Origin: Diphasiastrum complanatum
Taxonomy: Eukaryota; Streptophyta; Lycopodiopsida; Lycopodiales; Lycopodiaceae
DNA: 64,000 nt
Direction: 5' to 3'
Assembly (NCBI GenBank): GCA_029204225.1
Contig: CM055106.1
Coordinates: 8,380,574 to 8,444,573 of the forward strand
In this document: in pieces, positions 54,816 through 64,000 of the stretch
Numbering within the stretch: the first letter of the stretch is position 1
Layout: each line of letters opens with the position of its first letter
Translations under genes and position numbers: made by a program
The notes under the pieces: model-generated
Seen by the model: only the letters and a program-made list of their open reading frames with translations
Told to the model about the DNA's origin: nothing
Databases searched by the model: none

Positions 54816-55379
54816 TCATGATAAGATTTCCTTGACCCGATATGGTCTTTCATTCATGAATTTAAAATTTCTCTTAATGAGCTTGGTTTTGTATATCAAT
54901 GCTAGATCTCCTCCTTTCAGATTCTTCTTGTGGAATCTCTTATCATGCCAAGATTTTCGATGAGCTTTCTCTGCTGCTAACGCATGAATAGTCATCAATC
55001 TTCTTCCACATAGCTAATGCTTCAAGATGTATTTACAAGGCTTTTGCCTCATCCACCATTCAATAGCCGCTATCCGTAAAGATGGTACATTAAGGAATTC
55101 TATTGGCATCGCAACATCTTGACCATAAATATTAAAAGACATTTGATTTGTGCTACCTTTATAAGCAGTTTGGAATACCCATGATACAACATGTAACTTG
55201 TGTTTCCAGTCTGATTTGCTAGCCTCAACAGTTTTAGTTAAAATGCTACACAAAATCTTATTAGAACATTTTGCTTGTCCATTTTCCCTCGGATTGTAAG
55301 ACATGCTAAACCGATGTATCACAAAAATTCCTTCCAAAAGAGTTAATAGTCTCATTGACAAAATGAGTTTCACGATCAC
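54816..55379 (-). pseudogene. Gypsy integrase core end and tail
   Basis: The 55379-55014 frame reads RFSMSYNPRENGQAKCSNKI, then DWKHKLHVVSWVFQTAYKG and YGQDVAMPIEFLNVPSLRI. After a short gap the 54998-54816 frame reads AAEKAHRKSWHDKRFHKKNL, then GGDLALIYKTKLIKRNFKF. The Glu of the catalytic triad falls in the ENGQAK motif. It is split by a frameshift and one or more stops. Confidence 0.82.
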
Positions 55380-56732
55380 TCACAGTTTCAATAGGATTTC
55401 CAAATTTGACGACAACATTTTCATAAAAAAAGCTTTGCACAGCTTTTGCTTCAATCTATTTCATGATATAATTCATAGCTACTATAATGTAATATGATTG
55501 AGTACCTCTTGCCGTTGGATGTATCAAACCAACATATTGTCCCCACTTTTCAGATGGTACTTGGCTAAAACTGGATGCAATGGCTCATAATGTTGTTTAG
55601 TAGGTCATTTCACATGTTGACAAACATCACAAAGTTGGATATTTTTTTTTGTATCCTTATGTATGGAAGACCACCAACATCCTGATTGTAAAATTTTGCG
55701 AGCCATGATATCAGCTGCAAAAAGACCTCCACCCATTCCATCATGTGATAACATGATATGATCTTGTACTTCATGTGAAAAAATGCATCTTCTTAGAATA
55801 TCATCAATACCTCAGCGATACAATTGCCCACTAGCTATCAATTGATATAGTTGTGCTTTTTAAATTAGTTGGCATTTTAAAACCTTTTTCAAAGATTCAT
55901 TTGGTTGTCCATGCATCAGGTATTCAACTAAATCATATGCCCACTCTAGTTTACTTCTACATAGAAAAATGATGCATATGGCATTCATCATTGACCTTCA
56001 TATTCACAAGTACTAACTGAATTCTTGAGACATGATCTGCTATGTATTGATGCTTTCCTTTTCACACAACCACATAGAAATTGAACTTGGATAATAATAC
56101 TAACCATCTAGCAATACGGCCCGTATTGCATATTTTGTTCACAAGATACAACAATGGTTGGTGATCCATATAAAATGCAAAGTGGGTGGCCATCAAATCA
56201 TGATGATATTCAAAAAATAACATCGCCAACACTTCTCTTTCTAATAATTGACTTCAACATCATTCAATTGTCTGCTAGCGAACTTGATTGGACAATATTT
56301 TCTATATTCTCCCGGCTATGTTAACAATGATCCAATAGCATGCTTTGATGTATCAGTATGAACATGAAACTTGATTGTCCAATTTGGTACTCGCAAAATT
56401 GGTGCGGATGTTAAGGCTTTTTTAACTTCTCAAATGATTTCATAGCTTCTATGGTCCAGATTAGAATAATGGTCTATAGATAGGACATGACAAATCTGAA
56501 AAGAATAAGATAAATATTCTCATGACCCATAAAATATAAACTTCACAGATTGTGCCTAGTGGAGGAAGATCCATAATCACTCTAATTTTGGACAGATCAA
56601 CTGCAATGCCATGATGTGAAATTAGATGCCCCAAAACTATGCCATGCCATTACCCATATTTGGCACTTCTCTAGATTCAAGGAAATATGATATTTTGACA
56701 TTTTCTAACAATTTTTCAAGATGAGTTAAGTG

Positions 56733-57224
56733 TTATGTTTCCAACCCATGAACACCAAAGTCATCCAAATAAATTTTTAAATTTTTTTGCAAGTACTCAA
56801 AAGCAAATTGCATAACTCGGTGGAAAGTACTTGGTGCATTGCATAAACCAAATGACATTACTTTGTATACGTAGGTTTTCCATTCTATAGCAAATGCAGT
56901 TTTATGTTGGTCATCACGTGCAATCTTGACGTGATTGTACCCACTAAAAGCATCCAAGAAATTGTATGCTTTAGCACTCGTGAAACGATCCAATATGCTC
57001 TCAGTAAAAAGTAAAATGAGGGTCATGTCTAGGTTGTCTGGGCAACTTTGTATATGGACCTGGTTGTTTTGTGGTTGATAGGTCGTGTGGTGGTGTTGTG
57101 AAACAAACGGTTGCCTAGGAGGTTGGTAATGTCCTCTTGACTGGTTGTGAGGCTGGTTCCTCGGGTTATAATAGCAATAAAGAGAGGTATGTCCCATAAA
57201 GTCGCAGATTTCACATTTGATCAA
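56733..57224 (-). pseudogene. Gypsy zinc knuckle fused to RT palm
   Basis: The frame begins with CEICDFMGHTSLYC (CX2CX4HX4C), then a Gln/Asn/His-rich linker, then FLDAFSGYNHVKIARDDQHK, TAFAIEWKTYVYKVMSFGL, CNAPSTFHRVM and the catalytic YLDD. The protease and RT fingers that should lie between are missing, so the frame is an internal-deletion fusion of gag and RT. Just upstream (57225-57290) a decayed short knuckle reads QGAHTGNEC. Confidence 0.8.
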
Positions 57225-57300
57225 GGAAGTATCTAAGACCAGTTGGTATGAAGGGCACTCATTGCCAGTGTGTGCACCTTGGTAGTAATGTATTCGCTAC

Positions 57301-57409
57301 GGTTGGATACGGTGGCCACTGTGCAGAATGGTCACGACAAATCAATGCGGTCGTTACGAGTGGTCGCAGTGACTATAATGCTGGTGAATATGGACTAGAC
57401 GATCAAAGG
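57301..57409. other. Junction between gypsy relic and minisatellite
   Basis: GGTCGTTAC/GGTCGC-type words with no recognised frame. Confidence 0.4.
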
Positions 57410-57950
57410 ATCAGTTGAGATCTGAGATTAGTTGTCGGTTGAGAACTGATGCGAAAGCTTCGGTCAAGATCTGTTGTGAAGCTGTCGGTCAAGATCTGTG
57501 ACGAGGGCGTCAGTCGAGATCTGACGCGAGGTCGTCAGTCGAGATCTGTTACGAAGCTGTTGGTCGAGATCTGATGCAAAGTAGTCGGTTGAGATTTAAT
57601 ACTTATCGTCGGTTCATATTTGAGTGAATAGGCGTCGGTCGAGATTTGATTGAGGGCCGTCGGTTGAGATTTGATGCGAAGCGTCGGTCGAGATCTAAGT
57701 GAATGCCATCGGTTGAGATTTAAGAGGATGGCGTCGGTTGAGATCTGATGCAATGTGTCGGTTGATATCTAACTGAAGGCCATCGGTTGAGATTAGACTG
57801 TAGCGCATCGGTCGAGATCTAAGTGAAGGCCATCGATTGAGATTTAAGAGGATGGCATCGGTTGAGATCTGATGTAGTGTGTCGGTTGAGATCTAACTGA
57901 AGGCCATCGGTTGAAATTAGACTGTAGCGCATCGGTCGAGATTTGAAAGA
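57410..57950. repeat. 31-bp minisatellite with 124-bp higher-order repeat
   Basis: About 18-20 units of 27-31 bp carry the consensus core (G/A)TCGGT(T/C)GAGAT(C/T)T, followed by a variable 12-16 bp tail. The end of the array is organised as a 124-bp block (57697-57820) repeated once (57821-57944). Each block is four 31-bp units with tails in the same order. The left part is more degenerate. The open frames here on the minus strand are repeat by-products. Confidence 0.9.
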
Positions 57951-58146
57951 TGGCTCTGGTGCCAGTCGAGACTGAATCGTGGCTCTGCTTGGAAATGAGC
58001 ATGAAACATCGGTTGAGAAGTGCGGTTTGCGGTAGGCAGGACGAAAATGGTGTGCTTCGTGATGAAGGCATGGAAGTTCGGAGAGCGATGGAAGTGTGGC
58101 ACAGATTGGAATGGTTAATGTATGTGGAGCTATGGAACGACATCAA

Positions 58147-58177
58147 ATGTTCACGGATTCCTTGAATCCGTGAACAT
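58147..58177. repeat. Perfect hairpin, 14-bp arms, 3-nt loop
   Basis: ATGTTCACGGATTC, then CTT, then GAATCCGTGAACAT. There is no T-run after it, so it is not an obvious terminator. Confidence 0.9.
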
Positions 58178-59353
58178 GGTTTTCTGCTTATTCTTATACT
58201 TCTGTAGTTACGGTTCTTTATGGTACCTCTTCTTATTAGAACAGTTACAAGCAGAAGCGTTACTCAGTTTTCAGCATGTATTTCCCAGCCTGTCAATGGG
58301 AGACATGGTTTTGATACTCAACTACATGCATAACCAGCCATGTAACCATCTATAGCTCGAAAAGATCAACATTTTAGAACAGGTAGCAATCTTACCATTA
58401 TCTACTGAATCAGAAACAATCAAAGAATAAGATTAACTACTGGAACAAGAAACAAGATTCAAGAAACAAGAAACAAGATTCTTAATAGTATTTTAATAAT
58501 CTAAGAATCAAGAAATACTCATTACTTGATACTTAGATTACTCAGGAACAATCAAGAACTGGGTTGCAAGGGAGTATGCAAGATCTATACCACAAACCAG
58601 CCTATCTAGTTTACTTGAATGCTGATTACTACCTTATTCCACAAACAAGAACTGAATCCTAATTCACAACTAAGCAAGAAACAAGAAACAGGAACCTAGT
58701 TAATTTACAATGCAAAGGAATCAAGCATGCTCATAGTAATTTCATTCAAAAACATTGCCATGAACAAGGAGCTTAGCTATCATCAAGAACTCGTGGAAGG
58801 TCCTCTTATTAGCTCAAGAGAACTTGACAATACAGTCAAAAGCTCCCTCACAAGAGAGGGGAGGCCCTTAAATAAGCAAGAAGGTTGCCCATGTGGAGCC
58901 CAAGTGGCAATTCCACCAAATTAGAACTTACATGTGGAATTTGCCCTTCCACTAAAGGTCACCATCAAAAGGTGGCTCACTCTTACTAAATTAAGGGGGG
59001 TCTACATCTATTTACAATGCCTAGGAAATATTACTAGCTCCTACATGGTCATTCCTTATTTGGGATACACCATGTAGGCTCACATAGATAACTCATTGTC
59101 TTCCTAGCTAGTAATTCCTCGGCTCTCATGCTCAGCTCTCAGCTTCTTCTTCTCTCCTCCTTCTGAGATCTCCTCGGTCATGGGTGAGAGATCACTTGTG
59201 TCTTCAACTTGGCTCGGCATCTGAGAGTTCTTTAGAATCTGCTAACAACACTTTTCAAGAAAAGGTAAAGAAAAGTGATTAACTGCTTTTTTTCTTCAAT
59301 TAGGCTCACAAATTCTTGAACAATCAAAGATAATAGCATGCAAAGCTTAATTT
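58178..59353. other. Probable interior of minus-strand element E
   Basis: It lies on the internal side of a minus-strand primer site. On the minus strand a short frame reads PSQVEDTSDLSPMTEEISEG, with no domain I know. CTTATTTAAGGG near 58868-58880 (minus) resembles a TATA region. The stretch is too short and too empty for a normal copia interior, so E may be a small non-autonomous element or be truncated. Confidence 0.4.
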
Positions 59354-59389
59354 GGCTCTGATACCATGACAAAATTTCCAGCAAGTTCA
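59354..59389 (-). mobile_element. Element E primer site and 23 bp of its LTR
   Basis: Minus strand TGGTATCAGAGCC at 59354-59366, adjoined by an LTR end (GCTGGAAATTTTGTCA in element orientation). The LTR is interrupted after 23 bp by the start of element D at 59390. Confidence 0.7.
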
Positions 59390-60021
59390 TGTGAAAATCG
59401 TCAACATTTCCTAGCTAGTTTGAGGCCTAAATTGGCAATTTTTGTACATAGTTTTGGATCTAACCTTTCACACATGTGAAAGTATATATTTCATATTAAA
59501 GAAGTCCCAAACTTCAGGACCTTCAAAATGACACCAAAATCATGTTATTTGGACATATAGGCCAAAATTGGCTATTTTAGGCTACTGGTGCCCTAAAATT
59601 GGGTTCTAAGTTCTCGAGAGAGGAGAGAGAGTCATCTTTCTCACCTATATTAGGCTGAAATTTGTGGAGAACAGGTTGGAGAAACTTATTGTATTGTTGA
59701 GAGAGATCAATAGATCATTGTCACAGTTTCTTCCTCCATTGAGAGCATTGCTTTGTGTATTGTCTTCAAGCTTTTGTGTATGATCTTAAGAGGTTTCCAA
59801 AAGTGGTAGGCTGCTGTTGTAGGGCTGGTATGCTATTGTTTTTGGCTGCCATTAGTACCTTTTACTAGTTTCTTTTGTCTCTTGAATGCTTTGTCAAGTT
59901 CATGTGTATCAAAGGTAGCATTAGGATGCTTTGTCATTTCTAGATTTTGTAGCTTGTTGTGCAAAGATCTTAGCCAAGTATTTTGGGAGTTTGGATCCAT
60001 TGAAGATCCACGTTTTTTACG
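59390..60021 (+). mobile_element. Element D 5' LTR (632 bp)
   Basis: Starts TGTGAAAATCGTCAAC and ends CGTTTTTTACG at the primer site (60022-60033). The final CA appears mutated to CG. It carries only a decayed form of the palindrome (TTTCACACATGTGAAA at 59466-59481). The 3' LTR lies beyond the window. Confidence 0.8.
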
Positions 60022-61163
60022 TGGTATCAGAGCTAGTTGGCTGTTATTTTTAGTAAGGTTTCCATTTATGGTGATATTTGGATGTTTGATCAAGTTCTAG
60101 CATAATTTTGCATTGCACTGTTGATCAAATCTTACTAACCTTTGTTTTGTGAGTTGAACTTGTGGATCAAAAGCATATTTCAGGTCTATTAAAGATCAGA
60201 GGCTGAGAAGAAGCTATTTTGGATTAGATCATAACACCTAATCATTTGTTGATTGTGAGGCTTGTGCATATTCAATACTAACAATGTTCTGTTCAATCTA
60301 TTGTTGACAATCTCCACTTTTGTGGATGAACACTCTCCTTTGTGGATGAACACTCTCCTTAAGTGGATGAACCTTCTCCTTAAGTGGATGAGAAATACTC
60401 TTGGAGTGATTTTGTAATTCTCCAAAAGGTTGAGCAAAGCTCCCACTTGGATGAAAGATCCCCTTTTGGGTGAACAGATTGTCAACAATCTTTTGCAATA
60501 ATTTTGGTGTACTTTGTTGAGCATGTAAGTAACTCTCCTTACGTAATTTGATTGGAGCATTTGTTGGAAGGATTTAACCATTATGCAAATGTGTTTTCAG
60601 GTTCTTAACAGGTTGAGGAACATTCTCATCTGAAGTGATCTTAGATCTACATCTAAACACCAAGATTTGACAAGCTAGTGAAGCTAGTCTTGTGATTCAC
60701 TAAGTGTGCTCTTTCATTCACCTCTAAAGCCTGTATTTATCATTTGCTGGAGTTCATAATCTTTTAGAAGTGTGGTTTTACAGGTTGAATCAATATCTTA
60801 GTGTGTTGATCATATGTTGATCAAGTTTGTTCAATTCTAGGTATTCTTGGCAGCCTAGTTTTGTGTATTTTCTAAGAATGCAAGTAACTCTTCACACCAT
60901 AACTTGATTTGGTCACTTGCTAGAAATTTTGAGAGCTTAAGCAAGAGTGTGTTTAAGTTGGTTGAGTTTGTAATCCATTCTTAGTGTGTGCAAAGTGCTG
61001 CATGTGTTTCAATCTTCCTTTGCTTGAAAACCAGCCAGGTTCAAGATAGAAGTGTTTTAGGGTCCTATATCTTCTAAGATCTCCTTATCCATCATTTTTT
61101 GAGAGGAAAGTGAGTGCTAGGTGTATTAGGACAGAGCCTAAAAGTTGAAGAATCATTATATTC
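60022..61163 (+). other. Element D primer site and leader
   Basis: TGGTATCAGAGC at 60022-60033, then about 1.1 kb of non-coding leader holding a 20-bp tandem repeat framed by a 14-bp inverted repeat. Confidence 0.8.
60300..60489 (+). repeat. 14-bp inverted repeat enclosing a 20-bp tandem array
   Basis: ATTGTTGACAATCT (60300-60313) is exactly complementary to AGATTGTCAACAAT (60476-60489). Between them GTGGATGAACACTCTCCTT-like units start at 60322, 60342, 60363 and 60384, spaced 20-21 bp. As RNA this could be a long stem with a structured loop in the leader. Confidence 0.8.
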
Positions 61164-62024
61164 ATGGCTTCCAATGGTGGGATCATGTTAGAAACTAATG
61201 ATAGGTTGAGTTCATCAAACTACTCTACCTGGAAAGTGAGGATGGAATCCTTACTTGAATTGAATGAACTCATGGACATAGTTGCAGGAACTGAAGAGAG
61301 ACCACCCACAGTTCAAGATCAACGAAGGTTTGATAAGAAGGCTAAAAGGGCTCTTCATATCATTAAAATGAATGTTACCAATGAGCTTCTCAAGGAAGTT
61401 GGTAATTGTCAAAGTGCAAGTGAGGCATGGAATGCCTTGAAGAAGCTCTTTGAATCAAAGTCCACATCTAGGGTATTGACCCTAAGGAGGCAAATATTTT
61501 CTAGTAGGCAAAGAGAGGGTGAAAGTGCTCATGCATTTGTCTTGAGGGTTAAGTCCTTAAGTGATGATCTAGCATGTATTGATGAAAACATAAAAGATGG
61601 TGAAATAGTCCAGGTTATGTTGAATGGTTTGCTAGATGAACATGCTAACCTTGTGCAAAGTTTTGCCATTCAAAGAGTCTTGCCAAGTGTGGTTGACTTG
61701 CAAGAAATCCTATTGGCTGAAGAACATAGGTTGCAATCAAAGCTTGATGGTGCATCCTTGCAAGGTGGAGGTGAAGAGGCCTTCTTCACAAAAGGCAAAG
61801 TCAAAGGCAAAGGGAAATGGTCCAAAGGTGGTAACTTGGATCATGTTGATCACTCTTCCTCCTCCTCTTCTACTTCTTTTAGAAAGAAAGATAAGTCAAA
61901 GTTCAAGTGCTTTTATTGTGGTATAAAAGGTCATTTTGCTAATGAATGTCATAAGAAGAAAAGAGAGCAAGGTGAGAGGCAAGGATATCTAGCAATAGAT
62001 GAAGAAAAGGATAGTATTTTTTAA
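61164..62024 (+). pseudogene. Element D gag
   Basis: 286 codons starting MASNGGIMLETNDRLSSSNY, with YSTWKVRMESLLELNELMDI, a Ser-rich linker and the zinc knuckle CFYCGIKGHFANEC (~61907-61948). It ends in a TAA at 62022, after which the same phase continues into the protease. The original frame was therefore one polyprotein and the TAA is a nonsense mutation. It is close to the element B gag. Confidence 0.88.
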
Positions 62025-62033
62025 TTTCTTGTT

Positions 62034-64000
62034 ATGACTTCAAGTTTTCTTGCACATATAGATGGGAATGATCCTTGGTGGATTGATAGTGGAGCCTCAT
62101 CTCACATGACAAGACATAAGGAATACTTTTCATCCTTATTGTCTTATGAGGGAGAGAGCAACATCATCTATACTGCAAATGATGGTCAATGTGACATCAA
62201 AGGCATAGGCACAATTCCTATTTCTCTTTCAACAAATAGGAAAGCTAATCTTGAAAATGTATTGTACATTCCTTCAATCACTAAGAACTTGCTTAGTGTT
62301 AGTCAAATGATTGACAAGGGGCTTGATGTTGAGTTCATTGGAGATGCTTGTTTGATAAGTAAGTGTGGCTCCTTGATTGCTAAAGGAAGAAGGCATAGTA
62401 AACTTTTCAAACTGGATGCATGTGTGATCTCTAAGAATGAAGGATGTATGGCTAGGGAACAATTGACAAACCAAGAAGTTTGGCATAAGAGGTTGGGCCA
62501 TCCCAACTTCAAATATTTGGAGGTAATGGCAAAGAAAGAGCATGTTCTTGGTCTCTCTATCAGTCTTGTTGCAAATAATACATTTTGTGAACATTGTGCC
62601 TTGTCCAAATCTCATAGACTTGCTTATACTAGATCTACTTCTAGATCTAAAGAAGCTTTTCAACTTGTGCATTCGGATCTTCATTTTTTTTAGTACAACT
62701 AGAAATGGTGGGGCAAAAATGTATGCAACTTTTATTGATGACTTTAGTAGGTATACTTGGGTCTATCTTCTTAAAACCAAGGATGAAGTGTTTGCTGCAT
62801 TTGTCAAGTTTAAGAATGAAGTGGAAAATCAATTCAATACAAAGATCAAATGCTTGAGATCAGATAATGGAGGGGAATACACTTCAAATAAGTTCAAAGA
62901 TTTTTGCATAGCACATGGGATTAAGAGGGAGTACTCTAGTCCTAGGACTCCACAACAGAATGGGAGTGGCAGAAAGGAAGAATAGAACCACTTGTGAATG
63001 TGCCAAGGCAATGAGACTACATGCTAATCTTGCTAAGTCCTATTGGGGGGAAGCTTTAGCATGTGCTAACTATCTTTGTAACAGGAGGACAAGTGCTTCT
63101 TTGAATGGTAAGACTCCCTTTGAGGTCCTCTATGGTAGGAGGCCAAGTGTCAAGCATTGTAGGATCTTTGGTTGTACTTGTTTTGTCAACATCACTCTTG
63201 ATGATAGAACTAAAGAAGATCCTTCATCAAAGAAGGGTGTGTTTGTTGGCTATAGTGAAGTAAGCAAGGCTTACAAAGTGTACATTCCTTCTACCGAATA
63301 AAGTTGTCATAAGTAGGGATGTCATCTTTCATGAAGAGAATGTTTACAATGTTGTCAATGTTGAGGATGATGTTGATGTGCCTACTAATCATCATGATGT
63401 GCAAGATGTCTTGGATGAAGGTGGAGATGCCACTCCAAAGCAACCTTCAAGGAGGACTCAAAGGCAAAGGACTAAGCCATCAAGGCTAACCTATGATGAA
63501 AAAGGAAAGCAAGCGGTGGAGAACTCTAACTTTGCTTTTCTTACCTCTTTTGATGAACCAACTTGTGTAGGTGAAGCAATTCAAAAGGAGGAATGGATCC
63601 AAGCCATGGATCATGAGCATCAAGCACTCATCAAGAACAAGACTTGGAGGTTGGTACTTCCAAAAGGCAAGAAGACAATTGGGTGTAAGTGGATCTTCAA
63701 GATCAAGACAAAAGAAGATGGATCAATCAAAAGGTACAAGGCAAGATTGGTGGCAAAGGGTTATGCTCAAGAGTATGGCATTGACCATGATGAGACCTTT
63801 GGACCAGTGGCAAAGATGGTAACAATTCGAACCCTTATCTCTCTTGCAACTCTTTATGGTTGGGACATGTGGCAAATGGATGTTACTAATGCTTTTTTGA
63901 ATGGTGATCTTGAAGAGGAAATATACATGGAGCAACCCGAGGGCTATGTTTCACATGATGAGCCTAATCATGTGTGTTTCCTACAAAAGAGCTTGTATGG
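62034..64000 (+). pseudogene. Element D protease-integrase-RT, cut by window end
   Basis: The protease has WWIDSGASSHM (~62080). The gag-pre-integrase has HKRLGHPNF and CEHCALSKSHR. The integrase has HSDLH, FIDDFSRYTW, RSDNGGEYTS and VAERKNRTT. The RT has [40 protein letters not shown] and, at the window edge, LQKSLYG. Frameshifts lie near 62688 (T-run), 62965 (G-run) and 63297. YVDD and RNase H fall outside the window. Confidence 0.88.

Larger units (their letters stand above)
54430..57300 (-). mobile_element. Rearranged Ty3/gypsy relic
   Basis: Minus strand, in order: zinc knuckles (57290-57160), partial RT (~57070-56733), RNase H (~56400-56090), integrase finger and core (~55640-55014), integrase tail (54998-54816), then non-coding 3' sequence. 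RNase H shows FHVHTDTSKHAIGSLL and YMDHQPLLYLVNK in broken phase. Stops and frameshifts are frequent. No LTR pair was found. The integrase matches the pieces at 21683-22253 and 40934-41065, so one gypsy family left at least three relics. Confidence 0.8.

Noticed and set aside
57410-57950. CRISPR-like array
   Set aside because: Units are contiguous variants of one ~31-bp sequence without distinct spacers of even length, and the genome is a plant's. It is a minisatellite.
57535-58146. Minus-strand frames encoding repeated QPT/IST peptides
   Set aside because: The ~31-bp period is not a multiple of three, so no repeat protein frame is preserved. These are by-products of the array.
1-64000. tRNA, rRNA or organellar DNA insertions
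   Set aside because: No cloverleaf, B-box-bearing or organellar gene sequence was recognised by eye. A tRNA scan would be needed to exclude them.

Overview
The window is nuclear DNA of a land plant. It is AT-rich, has long dinucleotide microsatellites, carries one clean host gene for a plant ESCRT-I subunit, and is otherwise built almost entirely from nested and broken retrotransposons. The reverse-transcriptase elements use a plant-type primer site (TGGTATCAGAGC, complementary to initiator tRNA-Met). I cannot resolve the species. The mix of Ty1/copia, Ty3/gypsy, a LINE endonuclease remnant and a hAT remnant would fit a fern, lycophyte or other large plant genome.

Layout. 1-129 is the end of an unidentified coding exon. 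130-5560 is intergenic, with decayed LINE and gypsy pieces and (AC)n/(CT)n tracts. 5560-7244 is the intronless VPS23/ELC (TSG101-like) gene with its leader. 7245-13800 is intergenic, with a 193-bp tandem duplication, CT tracts and a poly-G run. 13840-15112 is a broken hAT transposase (minus). 15150-20860 is the left half of an old copia element (family F, minus), interrupted by a gypsy gag region that carries short zinc knuckles and two tandem arrays. 21046-22253 holds a dispersed repeat (R) and a gypsy integrase end. 22530-28013 is copia H (minus), nearly full length but disabled.

28362-39556 is copia-like element A (plus, TSD ACATT). It encodes no recognisable polymerase of its own, and it is split by element B (32133-37994, TSD ATCGT), a very young copia whose two 653-bp LTRs differ at one base. 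39562-40933 is a copia RNase H piece, repeat R and an F-type LTR, inverted relative to those at 15-21 kb. 40934-44230 is a pile of copia G, gypsy and copia fragments. 45861-51973 is copia C (plus, TSD CCCAT), with LTRs about 1.5% diverged and several nonsense codons. 54430-57300 is a rearranged gypsy element (minus). 57410-57950 is a 31-bp minisatellite with a 124-bp higher-order unit. 59390-64000 is the 5' part of copia D (plus), inserted 23 bp inside the LTR of another, minus-strand element (E).

The most striking shared signal is the perfect palindrome TTCACACGTGTGAA (core CACACGTGTG). The core occurs at least 12 times, always in or beside LTRs of families A, B, C and H. In A, B and C it lies 154-174 bp downstream of a TATA box, so it should be inside the transcribed leader. 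It could be a G-box/E-box regulatory site, an RNA dimerisation palindrome, or both.
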